Shown: one piece after another, positions 46,636 to 55,325 of the stretch
How the letters are laid out: every line of letters begins with the position of its first letter
How positions within the stretch are numbered: the first letter of the stretch is position 1
Notes under the pieces: generated by a model
Told to the model about the DNA's origin: nothing
Seen by the model: only the letters and a program-made list of their open reading frames with translations
The model's database searches: none
Assembly: GCA_965206405.1 (NCBI GenBank)
Contig: CBDBJQ010000006.1
Location: forward strand, 1,426,001 to 1,490,000
Direction of reading: 5' to 3'
Source: CBDBJQ01 sp965206405
GTDB taxonomy: Bacteria > Pseudomonadota > Alphaproteobacteria > UBA8366
Length of the DNA stretch: 64,000 nucleotides
Program-made: the position numbers and the translations under genes

Positions 46636-47265
46636 CTAGGCTGCCGCCTCTTCTTCCGGCACCTCGGGGCGTTTCTCGACGATCTCGTCGATCAGGCCGA
46701 ATTCCACAGCATCCTCGGGCGAGAGGAATTTATCGCGCTCGACCGCATCCTCGATCACTTTTGGCTTCTGTCCGGTATGCTTGGCGTAAAGGTCGTTGAG
46801 TCGCTCCCTCAGGGAGATGATCTCGCGCGCATGGATCTCGATATCTGTCGCCTGACCCTGAAACCCTCCGGAGGGCTGGTGCATCATGAGGCGGCTGTTG
46901 GGCAAACAATGGCGTTTTCCGGGCGCACCTGCGCACAACAACAGCGAACCCATCGATGCCGCCTGGCCGAGACATACCGTGGAGATGTCCGGCTTCACGT
47001 ACTGCATGGTGTCGTATATGGAGAGGCCCGAAGTGACGTAGCCGCCCGGCGAATTGATATAAAAGGCAATGTCCTTCTTCGGGTTTTCCGATTCCAGAAA
47101 CAGCATCTGGGCGGTGATCACACTGGCCATATTGTCGTCGATCGCCCCGGTCACGAACACGATGCGCTCCTTGAGCAACCGCGAATATATGTCATAGGAA
47201 CGCTCGCCCCGGGCGCTCTGTTCGACGACAAATGGAATCAGCGTATTCGTATTCGATACGTTCAT
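46636..47265 (-). CDS. clpP: ClpP protease subunit
   Basis: Serine peptidase that forms a double heptamer chamber with ClpX or ClpA. 209 residues; catalytic triad Ser104 (GQAASMGS), His129 (MMHQPSGG) and Asp178. The start ATG 47265 overlaps the tig stop by one base (TAATG), so clpP translation is probably coupled to tig. Confidence 0.97.
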   Translation of the reverse strand: MNVSNTNTLIPFVVEQSARGERSYDIYSRLLKERIVFVTGAIDDNMASVITAQMLFLESENPKKDIAFYINSPGGYVTSGLSIYDTMQYVKPDISTVCLGQAASMGSLLLCAGAPGKRHCLPNSRLMMHQPSGGFQGQATDIEIHAREIISLRERLNDLYAKHTGQKPKVIEDAVERDKFLSPEDAVEFGLIDEIVEKRPEVPEEEAAA

Positions 47266-48875
47266 TATGACACCCGCCCTGCATTCTGCTCAGACGCGCC
47301 CTGTTCGGGCGCGTCTGCTGTCTCGTCCTTGCGCTCCAGAAATTTCTCAGCCTCGGTTTCGAAATCGAGCCGCGTCTTCCCGACGAGCTCGCCCAAATCA
47401 TCCTCCGAAACCTCGACTTCCGCAATCTTGACGTTCTCAAGGAGCCAGCCGACAACCTTCTCCCTGACAAGACGCTCCCGGACCGGCATCAGAATTTCTT
47501 CGTAGCGCTCAGGGTTCTTCTGATAATCCTCCGCGAACTGCTTCTGGTCCATATTCAGCAACATCAGTCCACCGGATTGCACGAACATCATCGCCGCTTC
47601 CGCCTGCTGGACCACAATCCCGTTGGAATCGGCGACCGCATGGACCAGCCTGTCGAGAGTCGCCTGCGCCTGGGAAACCTTGCTGACCAGAGCCGTGCGG
47701 GTAGGATCTTCATCCGCGCCTGCCACAACAGCCCCGCCCGCATCGCCGTGGCTGTGGTCATGCGCATGATCACCATCACCGTGGCCGTGGCCATGATCTT
47801 GGTCGTGGTCGTGATCGTGATCGTGATGATGATGCTGGCCGGCCGGACCGCCGGCGCGGGCCGCAGCTTCCCGGCTCCAAGCCTCAGTGTAACGGGCGAT
47901 AGTCCTGTCGGAAATGGTAATCCGGTTTGCCGCCACAAGTGCGTTCAGCGCCCGCATTCCCGCAACGTTGCGGCCGGCCGCATCGCACTGCTCGCGAATC
48001 TTCTTTTCGATACGGGTGCGGAGATCCGTGAGATTTTCGGCTCCGGCCCTGCGGGCAAGCTCGTCATCCACCGGAGTTTCGTCGGCCCGCTTCTCCAATC
48101 CGAGAACGTCAATCTCCAGGACCGTCTTCTTGCCGGCGCTTCCGCCAGCGCCTCCAACAAGGTCGGGAGATGGCATGTCCACTGACACATGATCCCCGGG
48201 TTTGGATCCGATTAGGTTTTTCAGGACCTGGCCCTGTCCGCGGCTAAGAGTCTCGGCATCGATTTCGACCCGAAAATCCTTGAGCTGCTCGCCGACCTCC
48301 TTGCCACCAACGAATGCCTTCATATCGATCCGAACAAAATCCTTTGTTGCCGCCGGGCGCTCTTCCTCGATTGGCACAGTTGCCGGGAACACCTCAGCTG
48401 TCCGTTCCAGCTGTCTGTCGACAATGCTGTCGATATCGCGCACCACCGGCCGCTCAACCTCGAGCGCCTTGAGCGCATCGCGATCGAGATCGGGAAGCAG
48501 GTCGAGGGCAACGTTGATCTCAACATCCTCGCCAATCATGGCTTTGCGGATTTCGATTTCCGGAGACGCGGCGGGCCGCAGATTTTCTTCCTGGATAGCG
48601 CCGGAGACAACCTTCAGAATGGCCTCGCCGAGGCTTTCCGACCATGCGGCATCGCCATAACGGCTGCGCACCACATCGAGAGGTGCCTTTCCCTTCCGGA
48701 AGCCAGGCAACTTGGCGTTGGCCTGGAATTCGGTCAACCGCGCATCGACAGCCTTGGCGATCTCCTCGGCCGGAACGACCAGGTCTCGCTGCCAGAGCAG
48801 GACGCCTTTGTCCTTCCCGGTGACCGTTTTGACGAGGGTTTGCACGGCACCGGACAGGGATCGCGAAAGACTCAC
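47265..48875 (-). CDS. tig: Trigger factor with histidine-rich insertion
   Basis: Ribosome-bound chaperone and peptidyl-prolyl isomerase. The ribosome-binding signature GFRKGKAP lies in the N-terminal domain, followed by a divergent FKBP domain and the C-terminal chaperone arms. I set the start at GTG 48875, which has AGAGGAG 7 bases upstream; the open frame to 48950 runs into tRNA-Leu. At 536 residues it is longer than the usual 430-490, mainly because of an insertion around residues 348-387 made of His, Asp and Gly (HHHHDHDHDHDQDHGHGHGD-like), plus an Ala/Glu/Gln-rich end. The insertion may bind metal; this is inference. Confidence 0.93.
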   Translation of the reverse strand: MSLSRSLSGAVQTLVKTVTGKDKGVLLWQRDLVVPAEEIAKAVDARLTEFQANAKLPGFRKGKAPLDVVRSRYGDAAWSESLGEAILKVVSGAIQEENLRPAASPEIEIRKAMIGEDVEINVALDLLPDLDRDALKALEVERPVVRDIDSIVDRQLERTAEVFPATVPIEEERPAATKDFVRIDMKAFVGGKEVGEQLKDFRVEIDAETLSRGQGQVLKNLIGSKPGDHVSVDMPSPDLVGGAGGSAGKKTVLEIDVLGLEKRADETPVDDELARRAGAENLTDLRTRIEKKIREQCDAAGRNVAGMRALNALVAANRITISDRTIARYTEAWSREAAARAGGPAGQHHHHDHDHDHDQDHGHGHGDGDHAHDHSHGDAGGAVVAGADEDPTRTALVSKVSQAQATLDRLVHAVADSNGIVVQQAEAAMMFVQSGGLMLLNMDQKQFAEDYQKNPERYEEILMPVRERLVREKVVGWLLENVKIAEVEVSEDDLGELVGKTRLDFETEAEKFLERKDETADAPEQGASEQNAGRVS

Positions 48876-48908
48876 CGACACACTCCTCTGGGTTGGTGCG
48901 GATTGGCA

Positions 48909-48993
48909 TGGTGCGGGCGGAGGGACTCGAACCCCCACGGATTTCTCCACATGATCCTAAATCATGCGCGTCTGCCAATTCCGCCACGCCCGC
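48909..48993 (-). tRNA. tRNA-Leu (anticodon TAG)
   Basis: 85-nt class II tRNA on the minus strand: acceptor GCGGGCG/CGCCCGC, anticodon stem CATGA/TCATG around loop TTTAGGA (anticodon TAG), a long variable arm, T-arm GGGGTTCGAGTCCC and encoded CCA (48909-48911). It ends 33 bp before the trigger factor start and probably shares its transcript. Confidence 0.97.
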
Positions 48994-49052
48994 GACCATC
49001 CAGCATCACGGCAAGGAACATGTACCAAGCGCATCACCCAATGTCCCGAGCG

Positions 49053-49081
49053 TGTATAGAAATGCCGCGCCGAACGGTCAA
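49053..49081 (-). promoter_or_regulatory. Sigma-70-type promoter upstream of tRNA-Leu and tig
   Basis: Minus strand: TTGACC (49076-49081), 17-bp spacer, TATACA (49053-49058). Predicted start near 49046, about 53 nt before the tRNA. It is the best hexamer pair in the mcd-tRNA gap and could drive tRNA-Leu, tig and clpP. Confidence 0.65.
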
Positions 49082-49175
49082 GCGCATAGGGCTGGTTGCC
49101 GGGACGTCGGAGAGGTCACTTCTGTCCTCTTCATGCCTATTTCGCGCCGGTTTACCGGGACTCGGAAAGAGGTTA

Positions 49176-50591
49176 TCAGTCTCCGGCGAGGCGCCGGATT
49201 GCGGAGGATGCGACAACCTCCCCGCCGGCGCGATAGGCCTCATGGTTCTCCTCGATTTTATCGAGACGGTAGCTGTAATTCACCATCAGGCCGAAGGAGG
49301 CACGGATTCCGGACCGGGCGAGATTACCCGCCCAGCATAGTCGTTCCGCGCGCGCGCCATTGTTGAGATGGAAGCGCGCAACCGGATCAAGCGCGCGTCC
49401 CGACCGCGCCTTCGCCGACAAGAGATAAGACGCACAGAGCCGCATCAGCACCGGCTCCAGCGCAGCAGTGAGTGCCGGATTGTTCTGCCACTCCTCCAAG
49501 CCGCTGATTGTCTCTGCCGTAACCTCTTCCGCCGGACAGTCGAGTGCCTCAGCCAGCGCACTCTTTTCTTCTTCGCGCAGGCTCACCTGTCCGCTCTCGA
49601 TACCGCGCTCGAACCAGGTGCGGAATCCGGGGATCGGCGACAGGGTTGAAAAGGTCTTCAGCCCGGGGAACTCCACGGCCAAAAGGTCGACCACCCGCTT
49701 GATCAGGAAAGCACCGAAGCTGATGCCGTCGAGCCCCCTCTGGGCGTTCGAAATCGAATAGAAGATCGCCGTATCGGCCTGCATCGGATCGATCAGTGGC
49801 GCATCCTCGTCGAGCAGTTCCTGGACGTTGCCGGCAAGGCCGTTGACGAGGGCGACCTCAACGAAAATAAGCGGCTCTTCCGGCATCCTGGGATGGAAGA
49901 AAGCAAAGCATCGGCGGTCGGAATCGAGCCGGTTCTTGAGGTCCTCCCAGCTGCGAATCTCGTGCACCGCCTCGTAGGCAATCAGTTTCTCCAGCAATAG
50001 GGCGGGAGAGTTCCAGGTGATCTGGCGCAGTTCCAGAAAGCCGACATCAAACCACGAGGCCAGCAATGTCTTCAGATCCCGATCGAGGGCAGTCAGAGCC
50101 GGGTTGCTGCGGCTGCACTCCAGCAAAACGACCCGGAGGTCGACCAGGAACTTAACCCCTTCCGGCAGGCCGTTGAACTGGGTGAGCAGCTTGACCCGGC
50201 GCGGCTGCAAGGCGTCGCGCAGATCCGCACAGGCCGCGCGGTAGGTATCTTCGCCGGCCTTGCCCACCGCCTCCATGGCCATTGCGACTGCTTGCCTGTC
50301 GATATCGAAATCTTCCGCCAGCAGAGCCAGGAACTTCTCGCGGCCGGCCATGTCGAGGCCGAGATAGGTGCGCCCCATCTCCACCGCCCGGCTGCGCGCC
50401 AGCACCTCGCCACCCGAGGCAACGAAGCAGGACTCCATCTGTTCCCTGAGCCGGGCGAGATCCGTCGGATTTGTCGGATCGAGATCGCCGTTGTTGCTGA
50501 AAATACCAGTCAGGTCGAACCAGGTGCGCCGCAGGCGCCCGAGGAACGACTTGTTCAGGTCCATTTCCGCTCCGGTTACTGAATCATTCAT
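49176..50591 (-). CDS. Malonyl-CoA decarboxylase
   Basis: Converts malonyl-CoA to acetyl-CoA and CO2, of the MCD/MatA family (GNAT fold). The 471-residue protein has the helical N-terminal domain and the conserved blocks RCFAFFHPRMPEEPLIFVEV, FYSISNAQRGLDGISFGAFL and FHLNNGARAERLCWAGNLA, the last with the catalytic His. The ATG at 50591 overlaps the nnr stop as ATGA. No malonate transporter or malonyl-CoA synthetase gene is adjacent, so a role in malonate use or in balancing fatty acid precursors remains open. Confidence 0.92.
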   Translation of the reverse strand: MNDSVTGAEMDLNKSFLGRLRRTWFDLTGIFSNNGDLDPTNPTDLARLREQMESCFVASGGEVLARSRAVEMGRTYLGLDMAGREKFLALLAEDFDIDRQAVAMAMEAVGKAGEDTYRAACADLRDALQPRRVKLLTQFNGLPEGVKFLVDLRVVLLECSRSNPALTALDRDLKTLLASWFDVGFLELRQITWNSPALLLEKLIAYEAVHEIRSWEDLKNRLDSDRRCFAFFHPRMPEEPLIFVEVALVNGLAGNVQELLDEDAPLIDPMQADTAIFYSISNAQRGLDGISFGAFLIKRVVDLLAVEFPGLKTFSTLSPIPGFRTWFERGIESGQVSLREEEKSALAEALDCPAEEVTAETISGLEEWQNNPALTAALEPVLMRLCASYLLSAKARSGRALDPVARFHLNNGARAERLCWAGNLARSGIRASFGLMVNYSYRLDKIEENHEAYRAGGEVVASSAIRRLAGD

Positions 50592-52156
50592 TGGCCTTCA
50601 GCCTTCCGGTCTTTTTTGTGGCGACGAGACAATAGCGGAATCGCAGCCATAAAGTCATCCGCTGTTTCGTCACCCCTGGCCTGCAGCGCCGTCAAAACCT
50701 GCGGCAACAAGGCCGGCAGGTCTTCCGCCACTAGACCAATCCCGGCTATTCGACCAGCCCTACCATGCATCCAGACTGCCGCGCAGGCGGCCTCGAAAGG
50801 CCCCATACCCTGGGCCAGGAGGCCGAGCACCATGCCGGCGAGCACATCGCCGGTGCCTGCCGTTGCCAGCTCGGGCGGTGCTGTATCGGCAATCACCGCA
50901 CGCCCATCCGGTGCTGCCACCACCGTATCGGTGCCCTTCAAAACCACAACCGCACCCGCCTCCCCGGCCGCGCGACGGCAACTTTCCAGCTTGTCGGACC
51001 CGCGTTCGAACAGGCGCTGGAACTCGCCTTCATGCGGTGTGAGCACCACATCCTCGCGGAGGCGGGAGAAAAGATCCTTGCCATGGTCGGCGAACACGCT
51101 CAGCGCATCGGCGTCGAGAACAGTTGGCAGGCCTGAATCGAGCGCCGCGACGGCAAAGTGCCGGGTTCTGGCACCAAGACCGTTTCCAGGGCCGACCAGG
51201 CAGGCAGCAACGCGCCGCTCCACGATCAGCCGAGACCATGCCGCCTTGCCGGCCACGACGCGCGTAACCGCGTCGGGCAAGGTTACGCGAAACACAAGCG
51301 CGGCCTGCTCCGGCGACGCGAGCGTCACCATCCCGGCGCCGATGCGTCGGCAGGCTGTTGCGGCAAGTATCGCCGCACCCGTCATTTCGCCGCCGGCAGC
51401 AATCGCCGCATGCCCTCGGGAATATTTATGGTCCTTCGCCCGGGGCCAGGGAAACCCGTTACGCCAGTGCACCGGGTCATTCCTCCACTGACAGGGCGCG
51501 ATCGTGTCCAGAACGGCATCCGGTATTCCGATATCGGCGATTTTGGTCTTGCCGCACAGATCGCGGCCCGGATACAGAAGATGGCCGGGTTTGCATCGAA
51601 AGAACGTCACGGTCCTGTCCGCCCGCGGCGCATAGCCGAGGATGGCGCCGGAATCGCCGCGCACCCCGCTTGGCAGGTCGACGGCAACACAGAACCGGTT
51701 GCCGATCGCCCCGAGCACCTCGCGGGCCGCGCCCTCGACATCGCGGCTGAGACCGGCGCCGAAAACTGCATCAATAACGCAGCTGCTGTCGCCAAGAACC
51801 GCCGTCGTCATCGCTTCCACAGGCCCTTGCCAGCGTTCGGCGTTCAGAGCGGTATCGCCGCGCAACGCGGCGCGGGAGCCAAGCAGGGCAAGCCTGACCG
51901 TGCGCCCTTGTTCAGCCAGGATGCGGGCCGCAACGAAACCGTCGCCGCCATTGTTGCCGGGGCCGCACAGCACTGTGACCTGGCCAGACGGTCCATGCGC
52001 GATCACAGCCTCGGCCACCGCCCGTCCCGCCGCCTCCATCAGGGTTTCGCCGGAAATGCCGCCCGCGATGGTCAGGGCGTCTGCCCGGCCCATTTCCGCG
52101 ACGGTCAGCAACGCTGATTTATCGCGGGCCACATCTCCAGATCTATCTGCCGTCAT
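50588..52156 (-). CDS. nnr: Bifunctional NAD(P)H-hydrate epimerase / ADP-dependent dehydratase
   Basis: Repairs damaged NADHX and NADPHX. The N-terminal YjeF_N epimerase domain (residues about 10-215; GPGNNGGDGFVAARIL) is followed by a ribokinase-like dehydratase domain with the anion hole ATAGTGDVLAGMV near residue 430. 522 residues from ATG 52156; a TTG one codon upstream is also in frame. Translationally coupled to the malonyl-CoA decarboxylase gene. The upstream 366 bp hold short tandem repeats. Confidence 0.93.
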   Translation of the reverse strand: MTADRSGDVARDKSALLTVAEMGRADALTIAGGISGETLMEAAGRAVAEAVIAHGPSGQVTVLCGPGNNGGDGFVAARILAEQGRTVRLALLGSRAALRGDTALNAERWQGPVEAMTTAVLGDSSCVIDAVFGAGLSRDVEGAAREVLGAIGNRFCVAVDLPSGVRGDSGAILGYAPRADRTVTFFRCKPGHLLYPGRDLCGKTKIADIGIPDAVLDTIAPCQWRNDPVHWRNGFPWPRAKDHKYSRGHAAIAAGGEMTGAAILAATACRRIGAGMVTLASPEQAALVFRVTLPDAVTRVVAGKAAWSRLIVERRVAACLVGPGNGLGARTRHFAVAALDSGLPTVLDADALSVFADHGKDLFSRLREDVVLTPHEGEFQRLFERGSDKLESCRRAAGEAGAVVVLKGTDTVVAAPDGRAVIADTAPPELATAGTGDVLAGMVLGLLAQGMGPFEAACAAVWMHGRAGRIAGIGLVAEDLPALLPQVLTALQARGDETADDFMAAIPLLSRRHKKDRKAEGQ

Positions 52157-52176
52157 CAAGGATTCCGTTCCGTAGC

Positions 52177-52208
52177 TTCTGTGATTCTGTGATTCTGTGA
52201 TTCCGTGA
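52177..52208. repeat. 8-bp tandem repeat
   Basis: Three perfect copies of TTCTGTGA and a fourth, TTCCGTGA, directly upstream of nnr on the opposite strand. Copy-number variation here would alter the nnr leader. Confidence 0.85.
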
Positions 52209-52345
52209 TTTCGTTCTGTTCCCGTTTACGTTCCGGCTTTGTTCCGGCAGTATGGAATCGTATTTTGAGCGTATTCCGGATGTATTCCAGATGTATCATG
52301 GGCGTATTGCGCGGCTATCGCCGTGCATATGATAGCGCATTTCTT

Positions 52346-52411
52346 TTACACAACAGCGACAAGCCCTTTGTATAACAATGGCAAAGACGGGGATTACACA
52401 GTAGCGACAAG
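52346..52411. repeat. Pair of 18-bp direct repeats before queA
   Basis: TTACACAACAGCGACAAG (52346-52363) and TTACACAGTAGCGACAAG (52394-52411) differ at two positions and are spaced 48 bp start to start, with TATAAC between them. The arrangement resembles paired operator sites but no regulator can be named. Confidence 0.7.
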
Positions 52412-52522
52412 TCGCAATGAGAACAGCAAACGAGCCTGAAATACCTTGCACCAAACGCCTGACAGCACTATCCCGGCGAACCGACCAGAGACAGCCTGCG
52501 ATGAATTGCGTATGAATTCCGT

Positions 52523-53605
52523 ATGAATCATACAGATCTAACACTGGCGGATTTTGACTTCGACCTGCCGGCGGACAGGATCGCCCAGCATCCCGTCGAG
52601 CCTCGCGACACCTCCCGCCTGCTTGCCGTCGAGGGCAGCGAGCTCAAGGATCGGACAACCCGCGACCTTCCCAGCCTTCTCAGGCCGGGGGATCTCCTCG
52701 TCGTCAACAACACCCGCGTCATCCCCGCGCGTATTCGGGGCCGGCGCGTTCAGGGCCAGCGCATCCAGGGCGGCGAAGCAAAGATCGAGGCAACCCTGCA
52801 TCTGCAGGAATCCGACGATATCTGGCGCGCCTTTGCCCGTCCCGCACGGCGCCTGCAGGCCGGCGACCGGATAGAGATCGCGGAAGGCTTTCACGCCGAG
52901 GTGCTCGACAAGCTTGCAGGTGGGGAGATCAGGATTCGGCTTATGGCCGACGACGCCCCGGTCATTGAGGCCCTGCAACAGCACGGCGCTATGCCTCTGC
53001 CCCCCTATATTCGCCGGAACGGGCCCGACAGGCGCGACCTTGATGACTACCAGACCATCTATGCCCGCCATGACGGTGCGGTTGCCGCCCCGACCGCCGG
53101 CCTTCACTTCACGCCGGATCTCTTCAAGGCCTGCGCCGCACAAGGCCTGGCGTGGACCGAAATCACCCTGCATGTCGGCGCTGGCACGTTCCTTCCGGTC
53201 AGGACCGACCGCCTTTCCGAGCACCGCATGCATGCAGAGATCGGCGAAATCGACGCCCACGCCGCCGACGAAATCAACGCCGCCCGAGCCCGCGGCGGTC
53301 GCATCATTGCTGTCGGATCAACAGTGCTGCGTTTGCTCGAGACCGTCGCCGAAGAGGATGGAACGGTGCGACCGATGCGAAGCGAGACAAATCTTTTCAT
53401 CCAACCAGGATACCGGTTCCGGGCGATCGATCTCCTAGTGACCAATTTCCATCTGCCGAAATCGACCCTGTTTATCATGACCGCCGCGTTTTCCGGCCTC
53501 GAGCGCATGCATCACGCCTACACCCACGCCATCGCCGCAGGTTATCGCTTCTATTCCTACGGAGACTGCTGCCTTCTGCATCCCGCCCAGGATGAATCTG
53601 CCTGA
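52523..53605 (+). CDS. queA: S-adenosylmethionine:tRNA ribosyltransferase-isomerase
   Basis: Transfers the ribosyl part of SAM to preQ1-modified tRNA, making epoxyqueuosine at the wobble position of GUN anticodons. 360 residues with the motifs LLVVNNTRVIPAR, YQTIYARHDGAVAAPTAGLHF and LVTNFHLPKSTLFIMTAAF. First gene of a queA-queF-queG group on the plus strand; tgt, the usual neighbour of queA, is not in the window. The tRNA-Asp and tRNA-His genes in this window encode queuosine substrates. Confidence 0.96.
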   Translation: MNHTDLTLADFDFDLPADRIAQHPVEPRDTSRLLAVEGSELKDRTTRDLPSLLRPGDLLVVNNTRVIPARIRGRRVQGQRIQGGEAKIEATLHLQESDDIWRAFARPARRLQAGDRIEIAEGFHAEVLDKLAGGEIRIRLMADDAPVIEALQQHGAMPLPPYIRRNGPDRRDLDDYQTIYARHDGAVAAPTAGLHFTPDLFKACAAQGLAWTEITLHVGAGTFLPVRTDRLSEHRMHAEIGEIDAHAADEINAARARGGRIIAVGSTVLRLLETVAEEDGTVRPMRSETNLFIQPGYRFRAIDLLVTNFHLPKSTLFIMTAAFSGLERMHHAYTHAIAAGYRFYSYGDCCLLHPAQDESA

Positions 53606-53704
53606 AGCGAACAAGCATAACTTCCAGCACTATTGTATATTGGGAGCCGATCCGGGCATCGGCGCCACCGGTGCATCGCGGGTACATTGTGGGGATATCA
53701 CGGA

Positions 53705-54166
53705 ATGAACGACGACCGCCACGCAAACCTCACGCAACTCGGCAAGCTGACCCGGATTCCGGAGTCTCCTGAAGAGGCGGTACTTGAAAGCGTTGCCGAT
53801 CCGCATCCGGACACGCCCTATCTGGTGCGCTTCGAATGCCCGGAATTCACCTGCCTCTGCCCTGTCACCGGACAGCCGGACTTCGCCCGATTCGTCCTCG
53901 ACTACGTCCCGAAGGCGCACATTCTCGAAAGCAAATCCCTGAAGCTCTATCTCGCCTCGTTCCGCAACCAGGCTGCCTTCCACGAAGACGCTACCCTCTC
54001 AATCGCCAAGCGCATCGAGGCGGCGATCGCGCCGGCTTGGCTGCGCATCTGCGGTTTCTGGAACGCTCGGGGCGGCATCCCGATCACCGTGTTTTACCAA
54101 ACGGCAGAACCGCCGTCGGGCGTATGGATTCCGACACCTGAAACCGCATCCTGCTGCTCAGCTTGA
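53705..54166 (+). CDS. queF: PreQ0 reductase (NADPH-dependent 7-cyano-7-deazaguanine reductase)
   Basis: Reduces the nitrile of preQ0 to preQ1 amine, the step before transglycosylation. 153 residues, the short one-domain (YkvM) type. The catalytic Cys52 and Asp59 lie in CPVTGQPDF, and the NADPH and binding motif follows as ESKSLKLYLASFRNQ. ATG 53705 fits the family; the frame upstream is unlike it. The stop overlaps the queG start as TGATG. Confidence 0.96.
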   Translation: MNDDRHANLTQLGKLTRIPESPEEAVLESVADPHPDTPYLVRFECPEFTCLCPVTGQPDFARFVLDYVPKAHILESKSLKLYLASFRNQAAFHEDATLSIAKRIEAAIAPAWLRICGFWNARGGIPITVFYQTAEPPSGVWIPTPETASCCSA

Positions 54167-55317
54167 TGGCCGAAACGGCGGGACCGCGAGAGGCGATTCG
54201 AGACCGGGCCCTTGCAACAGGTTTTGACGCCATCGGCTTCTCCGATCCCGAACTCGGCGACGCTGCCCGTGACGCCCTCACCGGGTTTCTCGCTGCCGGA
54301 AAGCACGGCGACATGGGCTGGCTCGCCGCAAATGCCGAGCGTCGCAGCTCACCCAGACATTTGTGGCCCGACACCCGGACCGTAATCTCCCTCGCCGTCA
54401 ATTACGGCCCAAGCCACGACCCCCTTGGAGAACTCGAGCCACTGCGCCGCAATTCACGCGGCAACATTTCGGTCTACGCCCGCAGCCGGGACTATCATGA
54501 TGTACTTAAGAGCCGCCTCAAGGCGCTCGGCCGCTGGATCGGCGAGAGTTTTTCCTGCGAGGCAAAGGTCTTTGTCGATACCGCGCCAGTGATGGAAAAA
54601 CCGCTCGCTGCCCGAGCGGGGGTCGGCTGGCAGGGCAAACACACCAACCTTGTATCCCGGGACTATGGCTCGTGGCTATTCCTTGGCGAGGTTTATACCG
54701 ATCTTGCGATCACACCGGACGATCCGGAAATCGACCACTGCGGAAGCTGCCGCCAGTGCCTCGACATCTGTCCGACTGACGCCTTCCCCACGCCCTACCG
54801 GCTCGATGCGCGGCGCTGCATTTCCTATCTCACCATTGAGCACAAGGGGCACATCTCGCAGGAGTTCCGGGAGCCGATGGGAACCAGAATCTACGGGTGC
54901 GATGACTGTCTTGCGGTGTGTCCGTGGAACAAATATGCACGCCCCGCAACCGAACCCGCCCTGGCACCGCGGACTGAACTCGAGGCGCCCGATCTCGCGA
55001 TGCTGGCCGGGCTCGACGATGCGGCATTCCGCAAGCTGTTCTCGAAATCCCCGATCAAGCGGACGGGACGGGATCGGTTTCTGCGCAACGTTCTGATCGC
55101 TGCCGGAAACACCGGCGATGCCCAGCTTGCCGCGACCGCCGAAGCCAATCTTGGCGACCCCTCGCCGCTCGTCCGCGCCATGGCTGTCTGGGCCCTGGGA
55201 CGCCTGGCGCCCCGGGAAACCTTCCGACGTCTGCATGAACGCGAGGTCGCAACAGAGACGGACCCCGCGGTGATCGAGGAGTGGCGGGCCGCCTCAACCG
55301 GCGAGGCGGCACCCTAG
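54166..55317 (+). CDS. queG: Epoxyqueuosine reductase QueG
   Basis: Cobalamin- and iron-sulfur-dependent enzyme for the last step to queuosine in tRNA. 383 residues. The cluster cysteines are 192, 195, 198 and 202 (CGSCRQCLDIC) with Cys218, Cys245, Cys248 and Cys252 (CDDCLAVCP) for the second site; a HEAT-like C-terminal segment follows. The start overlaps the queF stop. The stop codon shares bases with the stop of the convergent lpxD homologue (CTAG). Confidence 0.95.
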   Translation: MAETAGPREAIRDRALATGFDAIGFSDPELGDAARDALTGFLAAGKHGDMGWLAANAERRSSPRHLWPDTRTVISLAVNYGPSHDPLGELEPLRRNSRGNISVYARSRDYHDVLKSRLKALGRWIGESFSCEAKVFVDTAPVMEKPLAARAGVGWQGKHTNLVSRDYGSWLFLGEVYTDLAITPDDPEIDHCGSCRQCLDICPTDAFPTPYRLDARRCISYLTIEHKGHISQEFREPMGTRIYGCDDCLAVCPWNKYARPATEPALAPRTELEAPDLAMLAGLDDAAFRKLFSKSPIKRTGRDRFLRNVLIAAGNTGDAQLAATAEANLGDPSPLVRAMAVWALGRLAPRETFRRLHEREVATETDPAVIEEWRAASTGEAAP

Positions 55318-55325
55318 GTTTTTTT
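55288..55325 (+). terminator. Possible terminator inside the queG end
   Basis: GCCGCCTC (55288-55295) and GAGGCGGC (55303-55310) form a perfect 8-bp stem with a 7-base loop, and seven T follow at 55319-55325. The T-run begins 8 bases after the stem, farther than in typical intrinsic terminators, so efficiency is doubtful. Confidence 0.45.

Larger units (their letters stand above)
52157..52522. other. Divergent nnr-queA intergenic region with several repeats
   Basis: 366 bp between divergent genes, no supported gene. It has four 8-bp tandem units (52177-52208), a cluster of GTTC tetramers including one GTTC-N7-GTTC (52230-52244), and two 18-bp direct repeats (52346-52363, 52394-52411) that flank a TATAAC (52371-52376), a possible -10 for queA. 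No strong -35 was seen. Confidence 0.5.

Noticed and set aside
48876..48950. Longer start for trigger factor
   Set aside because: The added codons run into tRNA-Leu, whose cloverleaf is certain.
52230..52244. GTTC-N7-GTTC as a LexA operator for nnr or queA
   Set aside because: It lies in a GTTC-rich simple stretch, is not placed in a recognisable promoter, and about two chance matches are expected in the window.
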